Assembly: GCA_015680685.1 (NCBI GenBank)
Contig: MNCI01003306.1
Location: 610,070-674,069 of the forward strand
Length of the DNA: 64,000 nucleotides
Direction: 5' to 3'
From: Gnetum montanum
Taxonomy: Eukaryota > Streptophyta > Gnetopsida > Gnetales > Gnetaceae
Under the pieces are notes generated by a model. That model had not been told where the DNA came from. It searched no databases and saw nothing but the letters and a program-made list of their open reading frames with translations. A program made the position numbers and the translations under genes. Positions within the stretch are counted from its first letter, which is position 1, and each line of letters begins with the position of its first letter. This document shows, in pieces, positions 47,814-59,436 of the stretch.

Positions 47814-48539
47814 ATCTGTTGTCTTTGAGACTCTTCTTGATCCAAGAGGGTCTTAAAAGGGGTGTGGTCCAATAGATCCAAGAGGATCTTAATGGACATA
47901 AGTAAAAAATTCAATTTCATTATTTCTTACAAGTTATAGGCCTTCATCATCATCATCATCATCATCCTAGCCTTATCCCAATAACAACTACATGAGTTCT
48001 TTTTTCACCATTTACATCTATGAAAGAGCTAGATATTTACTTGTTTACAGTTTCTTTATATCATCTTTAATCATTTTCTACCATATCTTTTTTGGTATTC
48101 TTTTCAATAGTGTTCCTAGAATAGTAATGTAGCAAGCCTTTTTTATAGGCTCATTATCTGATCTTTCTTGCACATGTCTAAACCCTAGAAAAGTTTGTAA
48201 CCCTTGTTTAAATTTTGAGCTTTCTTCTTTTTCCATTTTATTTTTTGAGGTAGGCGATGTTGATTTCTTGTCTTTTCATTGTGTCAATAATTTTAGAGGT
48301 CTTTCCTAGCTATAGGCCTTATGCAGAGCTCATACCAATGACTCATAAGTTTTATAAATTTATTATCAAGATTAAAGATAGTAAATAAGAAAAGAATTTT
48401 AAATTTATTAATGACTCTCTTTAGTCTCTTTATTAATAAATTGTAAAATTGTATGTGCAATGGATAATATAAACATGTTATAAAAATAGGTTCTCAAGCT
48501 ACTTCTTTATGTCAATGTTGCTTTAATATCTACTTCTAA
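47814..48539. other. AT-rich stretch, no gene seen
   Basis: It holds a short repeat near 47838-47925 (gatccaagaggatctta) shared with the left flank of element B, and a CAT microsatellite near 47946-47967. It may be the upstream part of the decayed LINE that follows. Confidence 0.45.
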
Positions 48540-49690
48540 TAAATGTATGTCTAATATGTTACAAAATTTAGAATAATTTTACATCTCTTCTAGTTTGCAA
48601 GTTAATGTAGAGAAAACTAAAATGATGATATGGGACATAAGAAACACATAGTATAACTTTTAATTTGGTGATTAAAATGTCCAAATCGTAGACTCTTTTA
48701 AATACTTGGGTCTTTAATATGTGAGTAATTATAGATGAGATAAATGCATTAAAGATGGAATAATAGAAAGAACAAAATTCAATTAAAAACAAATGTAAAA
48801 TATTAGAAGTCTAGGTTTGAAAAGTTAAAAAACAAATCTTTTAGACAATCATTTATCCTATTATGTTATATGGATACACAATTTGGGACTAGCCCTTAGT
48901 ACTAAGAAATAGAATACCATTGAAAGAATACAAAAGATATTTTTAGTTGATGAATTTAATGTAACAGTACAAACACCTTATTCCATGTTTTTGTTAGATT
49001 ATAATCTACTTCCTCTAGAATCAAAATCTATTTGTTAGTTTATATAACAAAACAAATCAAAGTTCGTAAAGAAGTTTTTGAAGACACAAAAGAGTAGGGA
49101 TGGTATTTCCAATGAATACAATGCTTGAAGACTTGGAATCTTGCATTGGATGAGATACAAAGCACCCCAAAGCTCATTTGTAAGTTTGTTTGACAACAGG
49201 TTCTAGAAAAGTTATGGTCAAGTATAGAAGGAAAAAAAAAATGTTATTTGGAATGCATAAGAAATAATTAGTTAAACTTAGAACTTCATTATCAATTAGC
49301 TATATTCTCCATGAAACATTGTCTTTTCATTAGTAAGCTTTGTTTGAGTTCACATAAGCTTAGAATACAAATTAGAAGATGGATGCAAATTCCAATAGAA
49401 TGCAAGAAAAAATGTTATTTGAAATGCATAAGCAATAGTAGTAAAACTTATAAGTTCACTATCAATTAGCTATATTCTCCATGAAACATTGTCTTTTCAT
49501 TAGTAAGCTTTGTTTGAGTTCACATAAGCTTAGAATAGAAATTAGAAATGAATGCAAATTCCAATAAAAGAGTCCATATGAAGGCTATGTAGTTCAAGAG
49601 ATCTTGTGAATGAGTAGCACATGTTTCTAGTTATCCTTAGACTAAATATTTGAGACAAAAATATAATATTATAGCAAAAGGCCTTTTCTT
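48540..49690 (+). pseudogene. Decayed LINE remnant: reverse transcriptase C-terminal part
   Basis: Across frames and stops the plus strand spells LQVNVEKTKMMIW (48596-48636) and VQIVDSFKYLGL, matching the KTK...F and SFKYLG segments downstream of the reverse transcriptase catalytic box in non-LTR elements. Next come a NTIERIQKIFL stretch and YNLLPLESKS, then SSHKLRIEIRRWMQIP twice, typical of the C-terminal region of such proteins. The type differs from the LINE at 7609-14066. It has no intact frame, and the 5' and 3' limits are uncertain. Confidence 0.55.
49241..49582 (+). repeat. 171-base tandem duplication in the LINE remnant
   Basis: 49241-49411 and 49412-49582 are nearly identical (both contain tccatgaaacattgtctttt and gtttgagttcacataagctt). 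The unit covers the SSHKLRIE segment, so the remnant's C-terminal coding part is doubled. Confidence 0.8.
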
Positions 49691-50369
49691 GTTACATTAG
49701 TTAGTTAGTTACTTTGTTGAATTGATACTTAACTTTTAGGATGCCTATCTAATAGATCCTTTAAGTCTTAGAATGTAATAAAATGTTAGTTTTAGTTTTA
49801 GTTTCATTATTGCGAATTTTTAAAATTTCTCTTAATTCAACTTATATTTCAACCTTACACGTCTCAAATCTTTCAGGAAGAGGTTTTTTTTTCATTTTTT
49901 TGGCTTTATCTACAAGTTTTTATTGAAGTAATGTCTCTAGCAGGTAGTGTATCATAACAATAGGCAAGTAATTTAACAATGACATGTTAAGATTGGTAAA
50001 CATTTCACTAGGAGGAGGCCCAATCTTTACTGTTATGTGTGGTACTCATTCTCATTTGGTTCTTGGAATCACATCCAGCAATGGTTGGAACAACTTGCAA
50101 AATCTAACCACAATTTAGCGCAGGCACATGGGTTTTTGACCTCCAAATCTTGTTTGAGTGCTATTGATTTTCCACCTCAAAGCTCTAGGCATCAACCAAT
50201 GCTAAGCCTAACCATAACCCATGAGCCTGCCTTGTCAGTCCAAATCTATAGAATTAATCAAAATATTTTTTGGATGAAATTACTTGCCTATTAATAGGAA
50301 ACCAATTTTACAATTTTTTAGTTAAATTTTATTTTAAAAACTTATTTTACTTAAAATTTTATATTTTTT
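49691..50369. other. AT-rich stretch, no gene seen
   Basis: Unassigned. The segment near 49826-49856 (ttctcttaattcaactta) resembles the left flank of element B at 38875-38904, so both may derive from one repeat. The 85-codon frame at 50037-50294 has no recognisable features. Confidence 0.4.
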
Positions 50370-50416
50370 CAGGTGTTAGTCGAGTGGTATGGGTCTTGGA
50401 CTAGTAATCCCAAGTG
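50370..50416 (+). repeat. tRNA-Thr-like SINE head cut by element D
   Basis: gtgttagtcgagtggtatgg is A-box-like. CTTGGACTAGTAATCCCAAG forms an anticodon-type arm with the loop CTAGTAA, as in tRNA-Thr(AGT). The SINE stops right after this arm, where element D begins (TGATAAAACC). Solo LTR 1 sits at the equivalent position of another SINE copy (1829/1830). Confidence 0.6.
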
Positions 50417-50529
50417 ATAAAACCTATTTTTCATAGCCACGATATCATATCTACAATATTGTATCTACAACACTGTAGCCACGATATCATTGATGCAATG
50501 TAGAGGGTCCTAGTACACAAGAAATACTC

Positions 50530-50824
50530 CAAATAAATGCATGATGCAAAAATAAGACAAATGTCACTTCAACCAAGTGATAAAGTCCTCTATTACAATC
50601 CCAGTCATGTCCTACAAAAGGCTAAGTTTCAAACCTTATGGGAAGGATCCTATATCGTCCATGCAACATACCAATTAGGTGCCATGCAGATCTATCACCG
50701 AAACAACCCACAAAAGTTGATTCTAGTCAATATTCAACAAGTCAAGCCATGTCATGACTTTCCCTACTCTTTTAAAGACTCTACCCTCTCTACCAGGCAA
50801 GCTACTAGTTGTTCAATATTTTGA
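50530..50824 (+). pseudogene. Element D integrase C-terminal fragment
   Basis: The frame reads LQPSDKVLYYNPSHVLQKAK, FQTLWEGSYIVHATYQLGAM and LILVNIQQVKPCHDFPYSF. This fits the end of Ty3/gypsy integrase, where a GD.VL segment is followed by K..W.GPY.V and a closing N...LK.Y. The catalytic core is missing upstream. The fragment shows that an autonomous, pol-bearing relative of A-C and E existed. Confidence 0.7.
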
Positions 50825-51474
50825 ATAACCACTTCTCAGCATAGTCATGGGGATGTCAAACTTGACACTTAGGCATGAATTTTTCTTTTGGTACTTTTCT
50901 ATTTTTTATCTTTTTCCATTCTTATTTTTCTACTTTTTATCTTTTTCCATTTTTACTAATTTTTCCATTCTTTTATATTCTTTTTACTTCTTGAATCATT
51001 TCTCATTTTTTACTCTTTAATAATTTTTTGACCTTTTCTATTTTCAACATTTTTCTATAATTTTTCATCATTTTTCTTGTACATATTTTTGTTGAATTTT
51101 CTAATAAAGTGTAAAGGAATAAAACAAGATGTAGTCCCAATAATGTGAATATTGCCCTATATTACCAATTCATTTTAAAACTGATTCTATATATAGTGAG
51201 ACCACATCATCCATCCACTCATTTCCAATAATAAGAGGTTCTTACCATGGCCATAATGACATTCTTCCCATAATAAAACTAAAATAAACTTGTAATCATT
51301 ATGTCTGGATAGAAATGTGAAGAACCAAGTGGGAATGAAAAGGGTGTGACATCAAGGGTATTTTTGGATTCTCTATGGCTACTACTATAAGTCTTATCCT
51401 ACTGTTAAATTGTATTATTTACTTGAGTTCTAATGAAAAATGAAAGTACATCTACAATAAGTGTTGTCTTACCA

Positions 51475-51624
51475 TGTCACTAAAAAGACATGTTACCCAT
51501 GCCTAAAGGTAGCCCTCTAGTAAGGTTGAAATAGTAAAAACATAATAAATGCATAGAATAAAAATTTTAGAGGGTCCCACTCAAAAGACATGTTACCCAT
51601 GCCTGAAGGTAGGCAACTTCTTAG
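51475..51624 (+). other. Element D spacer hairpin motif, two copies
   Basis: AAAGACATGTTACCCATGCC occurs at 51475-51520 and again at 51571-51624. The second copy keeps the GCCTG-AAGG-TAGGC hairpin; the first ends TAGCC and pairs less well. A, B and E have one copy each. Confidence 0.6.
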
Positions 51625-51995
51625 AAATTTAAGAAAAAAATAAAGGTGTGCTAGTAATAAACTACTTCCTTAAACTTCATTGCCAAGTGTTAATACCTCT
51701 TGCAGTTGTAGTAGTCTTGTGGTTGTTAGTCTGAGAATGATGTAATGCAATGTCGTTGGTAAGTGATATTGACTTGGTTTAGATCTTGGAAAAAAGGGCT
51801 AATGATTACTTTAACCATATATCATACACACAAATTCATTATGCCTATGGTAAGACACCTCATGTCTCAATTTCTGCATCCTTTCTACTCCCATTCCACC
51901 TCACTATTATATATAATCATAATTCAATGTTTTTGTATAATATAGTGTAATTTTCTCATTTAGGTGGTACTAACATGTGTGTTTTGCAAGATAGG

Positions 51996-52892
51996 TGATG
52001 AGATGTGATATCACATCCCATGCGATATCGTGTATGCAATATCGCGGCCGTCGCGATATCGCATAAGCAATATCGTAATGCGCCGCAAAATCTATAAATA
52101 AGAGGCAGCTCTCCCTTATTTCCTCATCCTAGGCTAGAAGTAGGGAAACTCTACTAGATTGATCACTCCAAAGATAGAATATTTTCCATGTACCCACAGT
52201 AGGAGTCTTAAAGTGAACTGATCTTTATTCAAGCAACATTGTACTTGAACACAAGTTGTGTACGACAATAAAGATGAACTTCCTAGATAAACCTTGCAGT
52301 GCATGGAATAGGATTTTATTTAATGTTATTTATTGTTTTCTCTCTCACCCTTATCTCCTAGTAATGTGGAATGAGTACGACTTGATTACGAGCATTTAAG
52401 GATGTGTACGGATAATCAAGGAATGGATGCTCATCACACTTAGGCTAGATTAGATTCTCTTACCCTTTCCTCCTAGTTAAGTGCCTCAGTATGACCACTT
52501 CGAGCACGTGCATTACGCGTGGTAATCCCAGCAACGATTAGCGTTTGGTAGCCACAGTTGTATCGGTTCAGGGTGTGTATGGTAAGTGGGAATGGATGCT
52601 GATGCTAGGTAATTTAGACTTAGTCATTAGTTAGAGTTAGTAATTAGTTTCTCTCAACCCTTCACCTTGTTAGCATAGGAGACAAAAACATAAAAAGCTA
52701 TAAAAATCATATACCTCAGAATTACTTAACCATACACCGTGACAACTACAAGTAAGTCTGGGAAGACAACGAATGGTTAACCTTAACTGTTCCATGAGGC
52801 GTGTAGGCACTTAGTCTGTGGAGTTTGACCTGATCATGCATGCTACACTTGTATTTGTATGGTTGAGTGTAGGGGTACCTCGCCACTCATCA
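51996..52892 (+). repeat. Element C, 5' LTR
   Basis: TGATGAGATG ... ACTCATCA. The segment 52000-52078 has five GATATC or ATATCG motifs with GCGATATCGTGTATGC and GTCGCGATATCGCATAAGC; TATAAATA at 52093-52100. Confidence 0.93.
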
Positions 52893-52893
52893 T

Positions 52894-52911
52894 TGGCGCC
52901 GTTGCCGGGGA
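52894..52911 (+). other. Element C primer binding site (perfect tRNA-Asp complement)
   Basis: TGGCGCCGTTGCCGGGGA is exactly complementary to the 3' 18 bases, including CCA, of plant tRNA-Asp(GTC) as I know it. This priming is typical of Tat/Athila elements. Confidence 0.92.
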
Positions 52912-53039
52912 CTAAGTGTTTGTGTGCTAAGTAGGACATAAGAGATCATTTACATCGTTGGGAGCTTAAACGAACCTTAGGGTTAATCAAATAAGAAAAT
53001 AAATAAATAACAGTAAAATTAGCACACCTATAAGACATC

Positions 53040-56000
53040 ATGTCTTCTTCTTCTTCTCACAAGAGCACATCACCTAAGGATCATACAAAAAACAGTTGGC
53101 AATCAAAAACACATAGCCTAAATCAGCCAGTTCCTCAACAATATAGGGTGACATATACTCATCCTGATGAGTATATTTTAAATTATACCTTTATCCTCCA
53201 TCAAGATGAACAAATGCGCTGGAGAGATTTGTTTGGTAACATAGTGTTACCTCCAGATCGTGCAGTCTCCAACATGCTCCTCCATGCCTTAGCACAGATA
53301 GGCATGACTCAACTCTATGCGGAATATGTTATGGAAGATTTTGACATGAGGGATTATCATCCCACAGATTTACAACGTATGAGGGACGCAAGGCAGGAGA
53401 GCCAACATACATTGTTGAAGGGCAAAGAGGTCCCACACGTCCTTAGGGAAACTAGAGATGGTAAACCACTTACAACAGGTTCTCTATCAAAAGATGTTTC
53501 CCCTCCTAATGATGGTAAGGAGGTTGGGTATTAGAACCTACGCTTAATGATACACAACCCTGGTTCTGATTCCCGTGAATGTCAACTATTCATAGAGGGA
53601 ACAACAAAAAAAGACAAGGACGGGCACTCTGATTGTCACCACGATTAGGGCAAGCATAACCGAAGAGAAGGCAAGAAACATCGTCATGGCGATGGTTCTC
53701 CTTCTTCTTTCCCTTCTTCACATCACTCACCCTCTCCTTCCACATCAGGGCACAATCATGAAAAGCATAACGGAGAGGATAAAGTAAGAAAAATAAGAGA
53801 CCTCGACGAGAGAGTCGAGAGAGAGGACAAGGGCATGAACGAAGGGAAAGTAGGGAACAATGGAGACATCACAGACGTCATGAAAGAGATGATCATGATG
53901 AACCCCTACTCACAACCTGAAGTATGCTTGACATAACGGAGGCAGTGAGAATCCTAACAAGGCATTTAAAAGATAGTCGGATCAAGCGCTTAGACATGAA
54001 CAACATCCCATGCTTTGAGGGGGGATACAACATAGATCCACAAAATCATTTACAGGCATTCCACGATGCTTGTGCCTTGAAAAACATAGAAAACGAGTGG
54101 TAGAAACTTAAGTTGTTTCCTAGGACACGCATCAAGGAAGTAGAGAGTTGGTACTGGTCCTTAGAACTGGAAACCATCAGGAGGTGGAATACGATGCTAG
54201 AACTCTTCAACAATAAGTATCAAACATACTCCAGAGTGTCCAATTTACGTAAGTAGATCCAAGGATGGAAGCAAGGTATTCATGAACCCTTGGATGCTGC
54301 CATGGCCCGATACTATGCATTGTTACATCATTACCTGGGCCATGGTTACGCTCAGCGGGATCAACTCCACCACATTGTAGATGGGCTAAGGTATGAAACT
54401 AGGAGAACCCTAGGGACTTATTGTTGGTGACCGTTTGGGACACGACCGCCAACGAGTGTCCTCAAACAAGATTTAGGTGCCTGCTGGTCTCTGGCAACAC
54501 CAAGGCCCAGATACCTCCAAATAACTCAGTAGTTAATGTGAGTATGTGTGTGTGCTGTTGCGGCGTGCAGTTGTGAGAAATGTAACGATTGCGTTGCGTG
54601 TAAACTACAAATGACTTACTTTAAAGGGATTCAGCCAACTTTGCCAAGTACTGTGAGTTCTTGAAAATTTCCTATTTTGTTCAACTGCCTAGTCTACGCG
54701 GTCCTTATAATACCTACTTGTAACAAATAAAATTTCGCAAAAACATTTGAGCACGACTCCGCAAATCTACTCCTAATTTTCCCCAGAGAAAGAGATAGTT
54801 CCACAAGAAAACTAAAAATAGAGTAAGATTCGATGGAAATAAGCAGAAAGAAAAGAAAGCATATTTGTGTAGACCTCAAATATTTAAACAAGGTAAAATG
54901 ACACGAGTAAACACTTCGCAATAAAGCTATCCCAAATTCAATATCTACAAATTGTTCAAACTTCCAAGGCTCAAACAAGTAATATCTTCAAGACAATCCT
55001 ATTATGCTACCAAAAATTGCTGCGTAAACTACCACGTACGAGACTCCATTTTGACTAGATAATAGATGTCAATGATTGCATTCAAACTGAACCTTTAAAA
55101 GACTTGACAATTTCTGATTGAAATACCACGGGAATTCACTTTCAAGATAAAAAGAAGCTATTCAGGTCCCATCAAAATACCAAAGATTTTCTGAACCCTC
55201 TCGACTACTGAATTGTTCAACGGCGTGACTACAAACAGAGGCTCTCTTACAACAATTCCAATAGCAATTCCCACACGTTGCACAATAATGAAATTTACTA
55301 CTAAAATGCTCTCAAGGCTTTTAAACACAAGCGTTTCTATGGCAAAATTTTAATACAAATCTCTATCGGGCAACAAGAACAGTAAGAGCAATCAAAAAAT
55401 CCCAAAATTACTTGCCAAGGATGATACTATCTAAACCACTAGCTAGACAATTTAAACAAAACAAAAAATGAAATGCATAACTCACAGGACCATGACAAAG
55501 AGGCTAAAATCTTTATTCTAGCAAGCCATCTTGCAAGCAATCGTCACAAATTCTTCTTTACAAAGCTCTTCTCCCAAGACTCAAAATGTCTCCAAGTGAG
55601 AGCCCAACTGGTAACTTGTAGCCTTCTCAAAATGAGATGACAAGTCTTCTCCCAAAAGTCCTCCAAGTGATGTGAGAAGTGATGATCCTCTCCTCCTTGA
55701 CCCTTGAAGCCTTTTTATAGGGTTCCAAGGTAGGTAGGGAAGTTACATTTTAAAAATATCTCACCTAACTTCTCTCCCAAGTAACTTGACTAACCAATTA
55801 GAAAATTTCTTTCCCAACAAGTTAGGAGAAAGTTATGTAGTTAGGGAGTTAGGAAGTTATGCATAAAATTAGGAGAATTTTATGCTAACATTAATGTAAT
55901 GTATCATTTAAATGGAATAATTAATATTTATAACGGGTAATAATTTTAAAAAAATATTTGTTATGACTTGGGATAATTGAAGGCAAGTCTCTAAATCAAG

Positions 56001-59000
56001 GCTTCATACAATGAGTACTTCATGCTATGGATATACATATATATATATCTACATATATATATTGTTGGTTAATTTATATTCCATTTTAACCATATGTTTT
56101 GGAAGTTATATCTATACTATAAATATTAAAATATTATAAACATGTTAATATTAATATTACAAATATTTGTAGGTAGTAACTTACATAATATTTTAAATAA
56201 TAATGTTTTTGAAGTCTTAAGATAATTAAAAAAGGTAAGTTTATAATTGGGGCTTCATACTTAGCGCATATGGTTTTAAGAATTATTTCAAATTTTAAAA
56301 TTTTATTTAATAAACTGCAACGGTTTACCAGCATCGGCCCAAAATATCTTCGGATACCTGTCTTGATATGCCTCTGTGTCTTTGTTGTCGTATTCATCGG
56401 ACTGGTATGCGATGCCGGATGCATCGGTGTTGGATATGGCTGCTGTTTTGGAAGGTAAGTTGCAGGAGGAGTGAACGACATACCGCCTAAAATTTGAAAT
56501 AAATCTTTCGGAAGACAAAAGCCCTGTTTCACAATGAAGTAACCTGCACAAATTTTTCGGAAGTTGCAGGGACAAGCTAGAAACACGCTTGCTTGTTCTT
56601 TGCCCTTTGTTTTCTATTCTTTGATCTCTGTTCTTTGATTTCCGCAGTGCAACTGTAGCCAGACCTTTACGCGTGGGACAGAACACAGAAAAATGCAGGT
56701 TTAGATTTGGGGGTTTTCTGTACATGGTGCTATTTTCGGAGGCCCCCTTTCCTGACTGCCACCACCGCGTGTTGTGTTGATGCCACTGCCATCATTGCAG
56801 TCCTTGCCTGCCTCTGTTCGCCCGCCGGATCCGCACCTCCATCAGCCAGATCTGTGCCTTTCTCAGCCAGATTTGGCCATTACTGAAGCCGTAGTGGCCG
56901 CCATGCACAGAACAGTGGCCGCCGCGCATAGAACAAAGGCTTCTCTCCTTCCACCGTTGTCCATCCTCCTTTGTCGCTGACGCACAGCACTCCCCTACCG
57001 TTTCTGCCTTCTGCGCAGGCACTTTCGCGACGGCTAGCAACGGCGCACAGACTAGCGCGCGTGCCAACTCAAACATCGACAAAAGGCAGATCGGCTCCAC
57101 TCACAACAGCACTCGTGTCAGTAGCAGCAGCGGTGCTCCAAGGATGATCTTCAGCACTGGCGCTCCAATCCAAGGGTTTCAGGCTTTTCTGGGTTCCAAC
57201 AACTGTGTGAGTGAGGGTCTTAGCATTTTTTCCCTAAATGCAGCAAGCGCGGATGAACTCCAACAATTACACCATCGTAATTCAACGGCTGTGCCAAAAT
57301 CAGGAGCCTACAAAAGGGCGTAAAACTAAAATATATATTTTTTTGAAATATTTTTGAGAATGGTATTCCAACGTTTCCACCGAAATCCATTTGAGCTTTG
57401 GTAGCAAATTTTCCAAAAGCCAGTTTTTGCCCCAAAATTACACCCATAGCAATCTTATCATCTCATTCAGACTTTGATTTAGAACCACACCACAAAGTCT
57501 TAACCAATTGAACTTTGATTTGCCAACAACCTTAGAAGCATGAATTGACCTTTGTGAGTTATTGAAAATGAAGCAAGAGGCTTACCAAAATTGATCCCAT
57601 GAGTTTTTAGTTTTCAAATCAGGACTGCTCCATAGAATGGCCAAATGCGCCAACACTTATGCCCAAGGGCGATTATCAGAACTTAGATCCCATGAGGTAC
57701 ATCACTTGTTGGAACAAATAGCAAAAGAAGAAGGGGAGCTATGAAAAAGGGAAAGTGCGGAAAAATACAACCGTGATCCCTCTCTTTGAAAGAAGGAAGT
57801 GAAATTTTGTGATGAAGAGAATGAGTCGCCACTTGAAGAGTTGGTGAACAGAAAGATCTTGCCGATTCAAAAACTAACAACCAAAGTATTGGCTAAGGTG
57901 GATCAATTGTGGAGTTCCTTAGACTCTAGACTTGAAACTGTCTTGAAAATCGTAGAAAAGTCTAAGGAGGAACGAAGTAGTGACAAAGGTAAGACAGAGC
58001 AGAGGGATTTAGGCCCTGTACATAACAAGGGTAAGGGGAAAATTACTAACTCTGATGTGGTTGTGGAATCAGACACAGATGATGAAGGTGGATGTGAGAT
58101 CTGCCACTATGACCATCCTAAGGGATGTTGTCCAATCATCTCACATCTACAAGAGTCTGGGGTGTATGCGCTTAACTCGAGACTCAACCAATGGTAGACA
58201 CCCCGAAGGTTACCTTATCCCCAAGGTAACCCAAGGCAGTTCCACCAACCCTTGACGTACTATCCAAGTGGAACTCCACCACAACCCATTGAGCAACATT
58301 AGTAGTGGCAATACCCACAGTCAGGGGGGATGCCATTGCCGAAACATCAATACCCTTACCGGTAGCCTGATCCATATGGATATTATGTGCAGTAGCCAAT
58401 TTCTCCAAGTGACTCTATGGGTCACACAACTCCCCACCATCACTACCAAGTTTGGGAGTACTTTAGGAGGACTCCTTCTCCTCCAGGAGATACTCCATAC
58501 CCACACCATCCTCCTAATCCATTCTCACCTCTTCCACTAGTAGTTCCCATAACACCTCCTATTCCAACAATGCAAGGGGAACTCCCTACTCAATCGCAAC
58601 AACGCAACGCTACGAGAGCAGTGAACATTCAACAAGCTGCTGGTTTTGACAACTATAAAAAGAGAAGACCTTTCTTCAGATGCAAAAGCCTAGACAGGCT
58701 CTCACAACAACAAGTGGTTGAGTCCATAACCACTCCTCCAACTTATAGGGCTTCGGAGCTCCCTTCAACCCAAAATCAGAGCTTCACGCAAACGGTTATG
58801 TTAACGCATACCATTACCGACTGGATCAAGGTAGGCCACCTTCCCAAGAAACTAACTGACCCTGGGAGTCCCTTAATCTACCTCCAAGTCGCCAGGAACG
58901 AACCACATAGGGCTCTTCTTGACTCAGGTTCCAAAGTCAACTTAATTTCACAAGAGATGTATCACACCTAGAACCTGCCCCAACTTAAGAAGAGCAACAT

Positions 59001-59436
59001 TCAACTAGAGCTAGCAGACTAGTACATCACCATTCCCTTGGGATTGGTGAAGGACATCGTTACCACTATGTGTGGTTAGTCCTACCCATCTGATTTCCTG
59101 GTGATTGAAGTTAACAACAACGAAGGGGACTTCCCAATTATAATGGGAAGGGCATGGCTAAGCGCAGTAGACGCATGCCTTAGGATCTGCAATCTTTCCT
59201 TAGAAATATCTAAGATAAACATTTATGGAAAGATCAAGAAGAGGAAAGTTCTATGCATCACATACAGTGATTCATCGGGTGATGACATGGAGGAATGCAC
59301 AACATCTCCTCCATGCAACAGGTATGCCCTTGAAATTGTGAAACAAAGATGCCTGTATGTAGCAACCACACAACTAGTAGTAGACACCTCATGGTTGATA
59401 GCTACTCGTAAGAGCAACCAAATATGCATGGAATGA
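53040..59436 (+). pseudogene. Element C gag-protease, interrupted by a solo LTR
   Basis: Starts MSSSSSHKSTSPKDH. The N-terminal part (open to 53534) has QMRWRDLFGNIVLPPDRAVS. The capsid-like part (53985-54421) has FEGGYNIDPQNHLQAFHDAC, RRWNTMLELFNNKYQTYSRV and LHHIVDGLRYETRRTLGT. The frame is cut at 54421 by the solo LTR and resumes at 57661 with AQGRLSEL. The zinc knuckle CEICHYDHPKGCC lies at 58093-58131, then a Pro/Gln-rich linker, then a retropepsin domain with ALLDSGSKVNLIS (catalytic DSG at 58921-58929) and FPIIMGRAWLSAVDA (near 59131-59175). The end is a stop at 59434-59436. Several stops interrupt it, but the catalytic Asp motif is kept. Confidence 0.82.
54422..57655 (-). mobile_element. 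3.2 kb solo LTR of a second retrotransposon family inside element C gag
   Basis: It starts TGTTGGTGACC and ends GCGCCAACA on the plus strand, with the target duplication cttat (54417-54421 and 57656-57660). Removing it restores the gag reading GGG ACT TAT GCC CAA GGG. On the minus strand it starts TGTTGGCGCATTTGGCC and has a TATA box CCTATAAAAAGG at 55712-55719, which fixes its orientation. It has no primer binding site, no gene and no internal repeat of its ends, so a solo LTR is the best reading. An AT microsatellite lies at about 56031-56066. The 3.2 kb length is unusually long for an LTR. The GC-rich part 56740-57200 gives chance open frames on both strands. Confidence 0.85.

Noticed and set aside
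38899-47818. A target-site duplication for element B
   Set aside because: tcaac on the left and atctg on the right do not match, and shifting the borders by a few bases does not help.
50370-50416. A functional tRNA-Thr gene
   Set aside because: Only the first half of a tRNA-like sequence is present before element D; the stems are imperfect and there is no B box.
53040-53534. A 164-codon stand-alone host gene
   Set aside because: It follows an LTR and primer binding site and matches the N-terminal gag part of element E (21629 downward on the minus strand).
56134-57447. Open frames of 60-150 codons on both strands
   Set aside because: They lie inside the 3.2 kb solo LTR, show no family features, and come partly from GC-rich sequence.
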